Assembly (NCBI GenBank): GCA_963797015.1
Contig: CAWCNV010000001.1
Span: 944,495-1,008,494 of the forward strand
DNA: 64,000 nt
Reading direction: 5' to 3'
Source of the DNA: JBBPZA01 sp963797015
GTDB lineage: Bacteria > Actinomycetota > Thermoleophilia > Solirubrobacterales > Solirubrobacteraceae
Positions 8,907 through 16,661 of this stretch are shown here, piece by piece (the first letter of the stretch is position 1; the number at the start of each line of letters is the position of its first letter). The position numbers were made by a program, and so were the translations under genes. Under the pieces are notes generated by a model. It was not told the origin of the DNA. It saw only the letters and a list, made by a program, of their open reading frames with translations, and made no database searches.

Positions 8907-9659
8907 GTGCGGAGCCGCGAAGCGATCAACGCCTCCGAGCGCGCCTTCTGGGACGCCCACGCGGCCGGGATGCACCCGAGCCGCATGCCCCCAAAGCCGC
9001 CGGACGGTTTCGAGCTCTCGATCCTCAACGCGCTCGGGCCGCTGGACGGGCTGCACGTGCTGGAGGCCGGGTGCGGCGCGGGCGACATCACGCTCGAGCT
9101 GCTGCGCCGCGGTGCGCACGTGACCGCTCTCGACCTCAGCCCCGAGCTCGTCGAGGTCACGCGCGCGCGGGTCGAGCGCTGGGCTCCGGAGGGCACGGCG
9201 GACGTGCGCGTCGCGCCGCTGGAGGCCACCGGCCTGGACGCCGGCAGCTTCGACCGCGCGTGCGGGAAGTGGATCCTGCATCACACCGACGTGGCCGCCA
9301 CGGGTCACGAGCTCGCGCGCGTACTCGCGCCGGGCGGCCGAGCCGTGTTCTTCGAGAACCACGACCGCAACGCCCTGCTCCGCTTCGCGCGCCGCCACCT
9401 GATGACGCTCCCGGGCATCGCACGCGTCGGGACGCTCGACGAGCGACCCATGTCCGAGGAGGACTTCGAAGCGCTGCGACGCGAGTTCACCGAGGTTGAG
9501 TTCGCGTACCCGAGCATCTACCTGTTCGAGCTGGTGAGCCGCCAGCTGCTCGGGCACCGGTTCGCGCGCCAACTCCAGGCTCTCGACACCTGGCTGTGGT
9601 GGCGCCTGCCCCGGCTACGCCCCTACGGGTACCACGTGCTGGTCCTGCTGACGCGCTGA
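8907..9659 (+). CDS. Class I SAM-dependent methyltransferase
   Basis: This is a Rossmann-fold methyltransferase of 250 residues. Motif I is VLEAGCGAGDITLELL, the acidic end of strand 2 is VTALDLSPELVEVTRARVE, and later motifs are GSFDRACGKWILHHTD and LARVLAPGGRAVFFENHD, as in the UbiE/Methyltransf_11 type. The C-terminal part is basic and aromatic (LVSRQLLGHRF, WLWWRLPRLRPYGYH), which may favour a membrane or lipid-linked substrate; that is inference. The start is GTG 8907 with no Shine-Dalgarno and a -10 box 9 bases upstream. Its 3' end overlaps the convergent O-antigen ligase-like gene by 45 bases, so the substrate could be a surface polysaccharide, but nothing proves it. Confidence 0.85.
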   Translation: MRSREAINASERAFWDAHAAGMHPSRMPPKPPDGFELSILNALGPLDGLHVLEAGCGAGDITLELLRRGAHVTALDLSPELVEVTRARVERWAPEGTADVRVAPLEATGLDAGSFDRACGKWILHHTDVAATGHELARVLAPGGRAVFFENHDRNALLRFARRHLMTLPGIARVGTLDERPMSEEDFEALRREFTEVEFAYPSIYLFELVSRQLLGHRFARQLQALDTWLWWRLPRLRPYGYHVLVLLTR

Positions 9660-11117
9660 GGCCGCGGGCTCCTCGACTCCCTCGGGCGAGGCCTCGGCGA
9701 GCGCGATGAGGGCGCCGGCGAGTATCAGGAACGGCAGCGTCACGGCGGGCAGCTCCCAGTCCCAGTCGATCGACGCGTGCAGCAGCCACGCGAGCGCTGC
9801 GGCCGCCCAGCCCGCGGCCAGCGCCGGATGCCGGCGCACGGCTCGCCTCCCGGCCAGCGCCATACCGCCGATCATCACCCCGAAGGCGATCAGGCCGACG
9901 AGGCCGAGCTCGGACGCCATCTCGAGCTCGATCGAGTGCACGTCTCGCGCCGATGCCGAGAGCTGGCGCTGCTGCAGCCAGTACACGCGCCAACCGCCGG
10001 AGCCGAGCCCCTTCAGCGGGTGGTGCCGGAACGCCCGCACGCCCACCTTCCAGTAGTCGTAGCGCGCCGAGCTCGTCGACGTGAGGCGGGCCGCGCTCTC
10101 CCCGATCTTGGTGGTGTGAGGCTTCTCCCGCAGGCCTCCGATGAGCAGCGCGAGCGCCACGAGGCTCGTCGCGGCCACCGCGACGATCCAGTAGCGGTCC
10201 GCGCCCGGGAGCGCGTCGTCGCGCGCGTCGTCGCCCTCCGCCCGCGCCCTCCAGCGCGTCACCAGCGCGGCGCCGGTGCCGAGCACGACGAGGATCACGA
10301 GCATGGCGGCGCCCTGGCGCTCGCGCGAGGCGATGCCGCCGGACAGCGAGTTGACGCCATCGAACGCCGACGCGCACGCGGCGGCGACGACGCCGGCGAC
10401 CAGGGCGGTCGCTGCCGCGGTGAGCTGGGATCGAGTCGGGGCGAACGCCACCAGGATCACGAGACCGAGCACGGCGACGGCGAGCGCGCCGCGCGAGTAG
10501 GTCAGGTACACGCCTGCGCCCAGCGGGGCGGTGGCGGCCGCGGCGAGGCAGCGCATCCACATGGCCCGCGTCCGGTCCGCCGCGAGGTGAGCGCACAGGA
10601 CGAGGCCCACGGCGGCGAGCGCGCCCTCGCCGTTCCAGTAGGTGATCGGGAGCTGAAGCCGCTCGCCGGCGGTCCCGGACTCGGACAGGTGGATGATCCC
10701 GGGAAGCAGCCGCCCGGAGAGGCCGTAGCCGATTACGACCATCACGCCGGCGGCCAGCGCGGGCTCTACGGCCCGCATCGCCCACCGTTCTCGCAGCACC
10801 GAGATCGCCAGCATCAGCGCGGCGACGTAGAGCAGCAGTCGCTGCACGTTCTCGCCCGCCGGCCCGTGCACCGGTGCCCAGGCCAGCGACAGCGCGCTCC
10901 AGGCGGTGATCCCGACGAGCCCGGAGAGCGCCAGCCAGCCGGGGAGGCTGCGCGGCAGCGGCACGGGACCGGCGATCGCGAGCGCGATGACCAGCAGCCA
11001 GGCAGCCGTCCCCGCGATGAGCCTGGGCTCGATGTTGAAGCCGCCCGAGAAGAAGGCCAGCGCGGTCGGGCTGGCGAGCAGGAGGACCGCGGCGGCGGCC
11101 GGCACGGCACGGCGCAT
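9615..11117 (-). CDS. O-antigen ligase / polymerase-like polytopic membrane protein
   Basis: This protein of about 500 residues has at least ten hydrophobic helices in the N-terminal 260 residues and a cluster at the C-terminus. Between them is an extracellular loop with YWKVGVRAFRHHPLKGLGSGGWRVYW and then DVHSIELEMASELGLVG. This layout (long loop with R/H residues, then a final helical bundle including the H-S/T motif) is that of the Wzy/WaaL O-antigen ligase family. In a monoderm host the likely job is polymerising or ligating a surface glycan or glycosylating surface proteins. ATG 11117 is preceded by a TACTCT -10 box at 8 bases, without a ribosome-binding site. Confidence 0.82.
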   Translation of the reverse strand: MRRAVPAAAAVLLLASPTALAFFSGGFNIEPRLIAGTAAWLLVIALAIAGPVPLPRSLPGWLALSGLVGITAWSALSLAWAPVHGPAGENVQRLLLYVAALMLAISVLRERWAMRAVEPALAAGVMVVIGYGLSGRLLPGIIHLSESGTAGERLQLPITYWNGEGALAAVGLVLCAHLAADRTRAMWMRCLAAAATAPLGAGVYLTYSRGALAVAVLGLVILVAFAPTRSQLTAAATALVAGVVAAACASAFDGVNSLSGGIASRERQGAAMLVILVVLGTGAALVTRWRARAEGDDARDDALPGADRYWIVAVAATSLVALALLIGGLREKPHTTKIGESAARLTSTSSARYDYWKVGVRAFRHHPLKGLGSGGWRVYWLQQRQLSASARDVHSIELEMASELGLVGLIAFGVMIGGMALAGRRAVRRHPALAAGWAAAALAWLLHASIDWDWELPAVTLPFLILAGALIALAEASPEGVEEPAASARQQDQHVVPVGA

Positions 11118-11125
11118 GACGCGCC

Positions 11126-11131
11126 AGAGTA
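11126..11131 (-). promoter_or_regulatory. -10 box of the O-antigen ligase-like gene (TACTCT)
   Basis: TACTCT on the minus strand lies 8 bases before the ATG at 11117, again predicting a leaderless message. Confidence 0.45.
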
Positions 11132-11177
11132 GATGGTTGATTGCGAGTTCGCGGAGGCCGCCGGCGCCCGCTCTGTG

Positions 11178-12632
11178 CTATGCGATCGTCGCCGCGCCGA
11201 CCACCAGCTCGCCGTCCATCAGCACGGCGGCCTGTCCCGGCGCGGGCGCGAGCGCCGGCTCGTGCAGGCGCAGGCGAAGGCGCCCGTGGCGTCCCGCGCG
11301 CGGGGTCCCCGCGACGGCCGCCGGCACGGGCGCCGACCGGTAGCGCAGCTTGACGCGGTCGACGCGCGCCGCGTCGCGGTGCAGCACCACGTCGCGCACG
11401 GGGACCTCGTGCCGGGCGAGCTCCTCGCGTGGGCCCACCAGGACGCGATTGGAACGCGCGTCGGTCGCGAGCACGTACTGAGGGGGCCCGCCGCCGACTC
11501 CCAGACCGCGGCGCTGGCCGACCGTGAAGTGGTGGTGGCCGCGGTGGCGGCCGAGTACGCGGCCGCCGCTGTCGACGAGCTCGCCGGGGCGGTCTCGCAG
11601 GCCTCCGTGACGGGCGAGGAACGCCGCCTTCCCCGTGCCCGCGAGGAAGCACAGGTCCTGGGACTCCGGGGCGCGCGCGACGGGGAGCCGGGCCTGCGCC
11701 GCGAGCTCCCGAACCTCGGGCTTGGTCAGCTCGCCCAGCGGGAAGCACAGGCTCGCCAGCGATGCGGGGCTCAGGCCGCCGAGCATGTAGCTCTGGTCCT
11801 TGGCCGGGTCGGCGGCGACCCGCAGCAGCGGGCCTTGGCCGTCGTCGTGCACGCGCGCGTAGTGGCCGGTGGCGAGCGCGCCGGCGCCGAGCCGCGCCGC
11901 CAGCTCGCGCATCGCGTCGATGCGCACGCCGCCGTTGCAGAGCACGCACGGGTTCGGCGTCTCGCCGCCGGCGTGGCCGTCCAGGAACGGCTGCACCACG
12001 CCGGCCCGGAACTGCTCTCTCAGGTCGAGCGTGAGGTGCGGGAGGCCCATCCGGTGCGCGAGCGCGCGGGCTGTGCGCACGGCGCTCGCCGAGCAGCAGC
12101 TGCGCTCGGGGTCGTTGTCGGCGTCGCGCCACAGCTCGAGCGTGACCCCCACCACCTCGGGCTGCGGCCCCTCGCCCGCCGGGTCCGCGCACAGCAGGGC
12201 GGCCACGCTGCTGTCAACGCCGCCGCTCATCGCCACGAGGACGCGGCCCGGCCGCGACGAGAGCGCTCCGGTGCGGGCGGAGGCCGTGCCGATCGCGCGG
12301 GCAAGCGCGTCCGCCGCGAGCTCGGCGGCGTGGAGCTTGCCGGGGCTGAGACCACCCAGCTCGGAGGCGATCTGCGCGGTGCCGACGCGGGCGACGTCCA
12401 GGAGCGGCCGTGAGCGCGCGAGGGCGACCGCGGCGCTGCACGCGGCGGTCATGGTCCCGCAGCCCGTCGCCTCGAAGCCCGCCGCGGCGACGCGATCGAG
12501 CTCGAGCCCGACGCCGATGCGCGCGACGTCCCCGCAGCCGGCCCCGCCGGCGACGCCGACCGGGCCGCCGCGCGGCAGCCGGTCGCGGCCCTGCGGGCTG
12601 AGCAGGTGGTGCTCGAGGCGCTCGGCGTCCAT
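11178..12632 (-). CDS. mnmA: NifU/IscU-like scaffold domain fused to tRNA-specific 2-thiouridylase MnmA
   Basis: MnmA puts sulfur on U34 of Lys, Glu and Gln tRNAs. The C-terminal 355 residues are a standard MnmA: P-loop VAMSGGVDSSVAALL (residues 133-147), TPNPCVLCNGGVRID with the first catalytic Cys, GALATGHYARV, DPAKDQSYML, then ESQDLCFLAG with the second Cys and HHHFTVGQRRGLG. The first 120 residues are extra and resemble the NifU/IscU N-domain: LSPQGRDRLPRG, GAGCGDVARI (Cys33), EATGCGTMTAAC (Cys58, Cys65), LGGLSPGKLHAAELAADAL. The usual third ligand Cys (KxHCS) is Ala102 here. ATG 12632 sits 7 bases after a TAGACT box. The fusion suggests that Fe-S or sulfur handling is coupled to tRNA thiolation. 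Confidence 0.93.
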   Translation of the reverse strand: MDAERLEHHLLSPQGRDRLPRGGPVGVAGGAGCGDVARIGVGLELDRVAAAGFEATGCGTMTAACSAAVALARSRPLLDVARVGTAQIASELGGLSPGKLHAAELAADALARAIGTASARTGALSSRPGRVLVAMSGGVDSSVAALLCADPAGEGPQPEVVGVTLELWRDADNDPERSCCSASAVRTARALAHRMGLPHLTLDLREQFRAGVVQPFLDGHAGGETPNPCVLCNGGVRIDAMRELAARLGAGALATGHYARVHDDGQGPLLRVAADPAKDQSYMLGGLSPASLASLCFPLGELTKPEVRELAAQARLPVARAPESQDLCFLAGTGKAAFLARHGGLRDRPGELVDSGGRVLGRHRGHHHFTVGQRRGLGVGGGPPQYVLATDARSNRVLVGPREELARHEVPVRDVVLHRDAARVDRVKLRYRSAPVPAAVAGTPRAGRHGRLRLRLHEPALAPAPGQAAVLMDGELVVGAATIA

Positions 12633-12639
12633 GGCGCCG

Positions 12640-12645
12640 AGTCTA
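12640..12645 (-). promoter_or_regulatory. -10 box of mnmA (TAGACT)
   Basis: TAGACT ends 7 bases before the ATG at 12632 and no Shine-Dalgarno lies between, so the fusion protein start is supported by a leaderless promoter. This also shows that mnmA can be transcribed separately from the pilus genes upstream. Confidence 0.55.
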
Positions 12646-12673
12646 GGCGCGGCGCGACACCGCGCCGCACGGC

Positions 12674-14020
12674 TCAGCGAGACGTGGAGCGGCGAGGGAC
12701 GCTCAGCCGGCCGTTCGGGCGCAGGCCGGCGGCCGTGCCGAAGTCGTCGCGGGACAGCTGCGCGGCCACGAGCGCGCTCGCCTTGGTCGGATCGGGCTCG
12801 GGGACCCCCGGGCCGACCAGGCGCAGCGGCACCCAGCGACCGGCGGTCGGCACGCCGTCGCGGCGAAGCGTCACGCGGAAGATGCCGCTCAGCGACAGCG
12901 ACCCGCCGCCCGGGAAGTTGTCCCAGCCGGCGAAGTTCCCCAGCGAGTAGGCGATCAGCCGCCCGCGGTAGCGCTCTACGCCGCGGATCACGTGCGGCCC
13001 GGAGCCGAGCACGAGGTCCGCGCCTGCATCGACCACCGCGTGGGCGAACCCGCGCGTGTCGCCGCGATCCTCGCCGAAGGCGAACTCCTCGCCCACCGGG
13101 GTGCGCATCTGGTCCGCGCCCTCGGCGCCCGCGTGGACGAACACGACGACCACGTCGGCCCGGCGGCCCGCCGCCGCCACCAGCCGGCGCGCGCGGGGGA
13201 TGTCGTTCAGGGACGCCGCCCACCGATAGGGGGCGAAGCCCACCAGCGCGATGCGGACGCCGCGCCGGCTGACGACGCGGATCTCGCCCGGCCGGCCGGT
13301 GAAGCGCACGCGCGCCGCGCGCAGGGCGGCGACGGTCTGCGCCTGGCCCTGCGGGCCGAAGTCGAAGCTGTGGTTGTTGGCCAGGTTCATGACGTCGAAG
13401 CCGGCCCAGCGCAGCGCGCGGCCGTTCTCGGGCGGGGCCTGGAAGGCGAAGCAGTTGGGCCCGCCTACGCCGCACTTGGAGCCTCCACCCACCGACAGCG
13501 TTCCCTCCAGGTTCCCGAGCGTGAGGTCCGGCGCCCGCAGCCACGGGCGCACGGCGGCGAACAGCGGCCGACCGCCGTCGGGCGGGAACCCGTAGCTCGA
13601 CCCGGGCGTGATGTCGCCCACCCACGCGATCGAGATCCTGGTTGCCGCCGCGGCGGCCCCGGCCGCAGCCGGCGCGGCGACCCGGCTCTCTGCCCCCGAC
13701 CGGCGAGCCCCGCGCGGCAGGGGATCGGAGCCCCGCGACTGAAGCCAGCTCGAGCCCACCACGCCCGCGACCACGACCGCGCCGACGGCGACGGCGCTGG
13801 CCGCCATGAACCGCCCCGGACGAACGGTGCGGGGAGGCCGGAGCGACGGCGCTTCACGAAGCGGAACGAGTGGCGGAGGAGGCGGCGGGACAGCGGGCGC
13901 CGTCACGGGCGCAGCAGTGACGCGCGGTGGTGGCACCGGGAGCGCGAGATTGGGCGCCGCTGACTGCGCCGCCAGCCTCGCGCGCGCGGCGTAGGTCGTC
14001 GGTTGCGTTAGCGGCTCCAC
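12674..14020 (-). CDS. CapA-family (PGA_cap) membrane-anchored metallophosphoesterase-like protein
   Basis: The 448-residue protein has a proline-rich N-terminus, one membrane helix (residues about 72-91, AASAVAVGAVVVAGVVG) and an extracellular CapA domain. The domain shows the calcineurin-like metal motifs WVGDITPG, LGNLEGTLS, NLANNHSFDFG, VFVHAGAE and GSGPHVIRGVERY followed by IAYSLGNFAG. The family includes poly-gamma-glutamate capsule proteins such as CapA/PgsA, but many members have other or unknown roles, so capsule synthesis is not claimed here. It lies between the pilus cluster and mnmA on the same strand, 60 bases after the PilP-position gene. Start ATG 14020. Confidence 0.88.
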   Translation of the reverse strand: MEPLTQPTTYAARARLAAQSAAPNLALPVPPPRVTAAPVTAPAVPPPPPPLVPLREAPSLRPPRTVRPGRFMAASAVAVGAVVVAGVVGSSWLQSRGSDPLPRGARRSGAESRVAAPAAAGAAAAATRISIAWVGDITPGSSYGFPPDGGRPLFAAVRPWLRAPDLTLGNLEGTLSVGGGSKCGVGGPNCFAFQAPPENGRALRWAGFDVMNLANNHSFDFGPQGQAQTVAALRAARVRFTGRPGEIRVVSRRGVRIALVGFAPYRWAASLNDIPRARRLVAAAGRRADVVVVFVHAGAEGADQMRTPVGEEFAFGEDRGDTRGFAHAVVDAGADLVLGSGPHVIRGVERYRGRLIAYSLGNFAGWDNFPGGGSLSLSGIFRVTLRRDGVPTAGRWVPLRLVGPGVPEPDPTKASALVAAQLSRDDFGTAAGLRPNGRLSVPRRSTSR

Positions 14021-14080
14021 CTCGTCGACCCCCTCCCGGCGGGGAACGATTCGACGGAGGGCGCCGTTGGCCTCCCCCCG

Positions 14081-14932
14081 CTATCGCAGGCGGATCGCGC
14101 CCACCTCGAGCACGTACTGCGTCGTGCCCGAGACGGTGGCGACGTCCAGGGTGCGGGTCTGGCCGGCGCGCATCGTGAGGGTGCGGCACAGGTCGGGGCT
14201 CGGGGAGCAGACGCCGTCGCCGCCGGTTGCGGGGGTGACGCCGGCCGAGAGCAGGAAGCGAGCCTTCTCGCCCCCGCTGCGCCCCGCGACGAAGGTCAGC
14301 AGCGGCTCGTCGCCTGCGTTGACGACCGTGCCCGGCTCCACGGCCTTCAGCTTCCGCGCGTTCCCCACGGGTCCGAAGCGCACGTCCACGGTCCAGGTCG
14401 CGGCCGAGCTCGTCGGGGTCCGGTCGCTGCCGGCCTGCGCCGTGGTGCTGCTGCCGGCACCGGTGCGCCGGCCGTCCGCGGCGGCCCTGGTCGTTGCGGC
14501 GCTCCCGCTGCCGCTGCCGCCGCTGCTGCCGCTGCTCCCGTTACTGGTGCCGCCACCGCCGCTGCCAGAGGAGGAGTCACCGCTCGATCCGGAGGAGGCG
14601 GCGGAGCCGCTCGGAGCACCCGAGGAGCCGCCTGTCGGGGGCGTGGCGGTGCCGTCCCCCTGCTGGGCGGCCGAGCGCGACGAGAAGGGCTGGGCGAACG
14701 GGTCGCGCGCCGATCGCACGCGCAGCCGCGAGCGCTTCGGCTCCTGCCCGGTGACGGCCGCGGTGGGGTCCGAGCCGGCGCCGCGCGCGGCGCCGGCCGA
14801 GCCCGCGCCGGGTGCCGCGGGCGTGGACTTCACCACGACCGGGATGGCGATCAGCGCGAGCGCGAGCACGACCGCGACCGGCCACAGGCGCTTCTCGACG
14901 AGGTCGTGCGCGAGGTCGCGTAGGAACTTCAC
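14081..14932 (-). CDS. Pilus assembly protein in the PilP position (unrecognised family)
   Basis: The 283-residue protein has a short cytoplasmic N-terminus (MKFLRDLAHDLVEKRLW), one membrane helix (WPVAVVLALALIAIPVVV), a long Ser/Gly/Thr-rich linker of about 100 residues, and a C-terminal beta-rich domain (TWTVDVRFGPVGN, FLLSAGVTPATGGDGVC, TTQYVLEVGAIRL) with one pair of cysteines. It follows pilM-pilN-pilO with an ATGA overlap. In Gram-negative pili this position is PilP, the lipoprotein that connects PilO to the secretin; here there is no lipobox and no secretin gene nearby. I infer an extracytoplasmic partner of PilN/PilO adapted to a cell without an outer membrane. Confidence 0.6.
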   Translation of the reverse strand: MKFLRDLAHDLVEKRLWPVAVVLALALIAIPVVVKSTPAAPGAGSAGAARGAGSDPTAAVTGQEPKRSRLRVRSARDPFAQPFSSRSAAQQGDGTATPPTGGSSGAPSGSAASSGSSGDSSSGSGGGGTSNGSSGSSGGSGSGSAATTRAAADGRRTGAGSSTTAQAGSDRTPTSSAATWTVDVRFGPVGNARKLKAVEPGTVVNAGDEPLLTFVAGRSGGEKARFLLSAGVTPATGGDGVCSPSPDLCRTLTMRAGQTRTLDVATVSGTTQYVLEVGAIRLR

Positions 14933-15870
14933 GGGCCGGTGGTCCCAGTGCTCGTGGCGGCCGGTCCCTGGGGCGTCGCGCCGCCGGACAGGCCCTGGTC
15001 TTCAGGCACCAGATAGGCGCGCGCGGCGATCGTCGCCTTGATGCCGGGAAAGCCGCCGTCGCCCGGCTGGAGGTTCAACCCGTCGATGGTGAGCAGCCGG
15101 CCCGTCACCGACAGGGCGGTGTTGCGCTCGACGACGAAGCGGTCGAGCTTGCGGAGAAAGCCGGAGAGCTTGAAGAAGCTGCCCTCGAAGACGAACGAGA
15201 ACGGCATGGTCGGGAAACCCGCGGAGCCGATCGCAGCGCCGGGCGGGAGCGCGGCCGCCGCCGCCTCGGTCGCCGGCGCGGACCCCGCGGCGCTTCCCGA
15301 GGGCGAAGCGCCCGGGGATGCCGGGGCGGTGGTCGCGGCGCCGCTCGACGCCGAGCCCGACCCCGCCGGACCCGAACCCGAGCTGGAGCCGCTCGACCCC
15401 GAACCCGACCCACTCGATCCCGAGCCGGAGCCACTCGAACCTGAACCGGACCCGCTCGACCCCGAACCCGACCCGCTCGAACCCGGACCCGAGGCCGAGC
15501 TCGAGCTGCCCGCCGCCGGCGACGGCGACGACCCAGCCGCGTCCTGCGCCAGGCTGAACTTCCGGAAGTCGACGCCCGTCGCGCCCGCGGCGCTGTCGAG
15601 CTGGTAGACGAGCGACGGCACGTCGTCGTTGTCCGGGACGGCCTTGCCCAGCCGCACGACCGTGGCGTAGTCGGACGCGAAGCGCTGCTGGGCGGTTCGG
15701 CTCGCGGTCACCTGGGCGCGTGCGGTGTCGAGGCGCTGACGCTGCGCGGCGACCGCGCCGCCGAGCTTGGCGGCCTCCTTGCGCTTCGGGCCGAGCGCGA
15801 AGATCCACAGCAGGGCGGCGACGCCCACAGCCAGCACGCAGCCGACCACGATGCGGTCGCGGCGCGTCAT
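14929..15870 (-). CDS. pilO: Type IV pilus inner-membrane alignment protein PilO-like
   Basis: This bitopic protein has the expected PilO design: a cytoplasmic stub, one helix (VVGCVLAVGVAALLWIFAL), then a coiled-coil-like stretch (RKEAAKLGGAVAAQRQRLDTARAQVTAS is its region) and SLVYQLDSAAGATGVDFRKFSL, which matches the start of the PilO core. A Ser/Gly linker of about 85 residues with 7-residue SSGSGSG repeats splits this from the C-terminal FSFVFEGSFFKLSGFLRKLDRFV and LTIDGLNLQPGD core. The glycine linker is unusual for PilO. It overlaps pilN and the next gene by 4 bases each, and it should form heterodimers with PilN. Confidence 0.85.
   Translation of the reverse strand: MTRRDRIVVGCVLAVGVAALLWIFALGPKRKEAAKLGGAVAAQRQRLDTARAQVTASRTAQQRFASDYATVVRLGKAVPDNDDVPSLVYQLDSAAGATGVDFRKFSLAQDAAGSSPSPAAGSSSSASGPGSSGSGSGSSGSGSGSSGSGSGSSGSGSGSSGSSSGSGPAGSGSASSGAATTAPASPGASPSGSAAGSAPATEAAAAALPPGAAIGSAGFPTMPFSFVFEGSFFKLSGFLRKLDRFVVERNTALSVTGRLLTIDGLNLQPGDGGFPGIKATIAARAYLVPEDQGLSGGATPQGPAATSTGTTGP
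15392..15496 (-). repeat. 21-bp tandem repeats encoding the PilO Ser/Gly linker
   Basis: Units begin at 15392, 15413, 15434, 15455 and 15476, each 21 bases with a few synonymous differences, encoding SSGSGSG. The synonymous drift shows an older expansion than the identical mltG repeats. Confidence 0.85.
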
Positions 15871-16661
15871 CCGGCGGCCCCACTGGTCGTGGACGTTCCG
15901 GCCGGCTGGCCACCCTGGCTCGGCGCTCCCGCACCCGCCGCGGGAGAACCGCCGGAGGGCGCGACTCCCGCGCTTTCGGCGGCGGAGTCAAGGCCCGTGG
16001 CGGCGAAGAACGCGAGGATGTCGAACTTGGGGATGTCGCTGCGCCCGCCGCGGCAGTCGTCCGCCCCCGTGGCGCTCGCGCCGGCCGACGACGCGGGGCC
16101 GCTGTCGCCCTTCTCCGAGGTTGCGAGCGTCACGCGCTGCACGCCATCGATCAGCCGCAGCCGCGCCATCGTGCGGGCGACCTGGCTCTGGTCGCGGGTG
16201 CAGCCCACGACCTCGAGCGCGGGCGCCTGGACCGTGCCGCGCAGGGTCGACGCGTCACCCCCGCCCGCGTCCTCGAGCTCGGTGTCGGGCGCCACGGTCC
16301 CCTGAAGGGAGCTCAGCCAGACGTCCGGGGGCAGGACCATCGCGACCTTGCGCATCACCGGCCCCCAGTCGAAGCGGCTCGCGGCCAGCGAGCGCGCGGT
16401 CTGGTAGCGGGACTCGCGCAGCGCGGCGAACCGGCGGTAGGGCTCGAGCTCGCCGGCCTCGCGCTCGGCGACGGCCGTCTGTGCCCGCAGATCGCTCAGC
16501 TCAGCCTTGCGCGCGCCGACCTGATTGGAGGTGAGCGTCCAGACGAGCAGCAGCGCGACGGTCAGCCCCAACGCGGCCAGCGCGCCGTAGACGGCGACGC
16601 CGGTGCGCGACTGGCTCGCGCCGCGGCGCTGGTCCTCGGGGACGAGGTTGATCGCCTTCAC
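15867..16661 (-). CDS. pilN: Type IV pilus inner-membrane protein PilN-like
   Basis: The protein opens with MKAINLVPEDQRR, the conserved PilN N-terminal INLLP motif that binds the groove of PilM. One membrane helix (GALAALGLTVALLLVWTL) follows, then a coiled coil (KAELSDLRAQTAVAEREAGELEPY), then a ferredoxin-like extracytoplasmic domain (VMRKVAMVLPPDVWLSSLQG, ARTMARLRLIDGVQRVTL). The last 60 residues are a Pro/Gly/Ser-rich tail. Length 264. ATG 16661 overlaps the pilM stop, and its own stop overlaps pilO, so pilM, pilN and pilO should be made in fixed proportion. Confidence 0.9.
   Translation of the reverse strand: MKAINLVPEDQRRGASQSRTGVAVYGALAALGLTVALLLVWTLTSNQVGARKAELSDLRAQTAVAEREAGELEPYRRFAALRESRYQTARSLAASRFDWGPVMRKVAMVLPPDVWLSSLQGTVAPDTELEDAGGGDASTLRGTVQAPALEVVGCTRDQSQVARTMARLRLIDGVQRVTLATSEKGDSGPASSAGASATGADDCRGGRSDIPKFDILAFFAATGLDSAAESAGVAPSGGSPAAGAGAPSQGGQPAGTSTTSGAAG

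Noticed and set aside
12633..13625. Upstream extension of the mnmA frame to 13625
   Set aside because: The extension is Arg-rich nonsense antisense-frame to the CapA gene; ATG 12632 with its TAGACT box is the true start.
15392..15496. Noncoding satellite repeat
   Set aside because: The 21-bp units are in frame within pilO and show synonymous variation, so they are coding.
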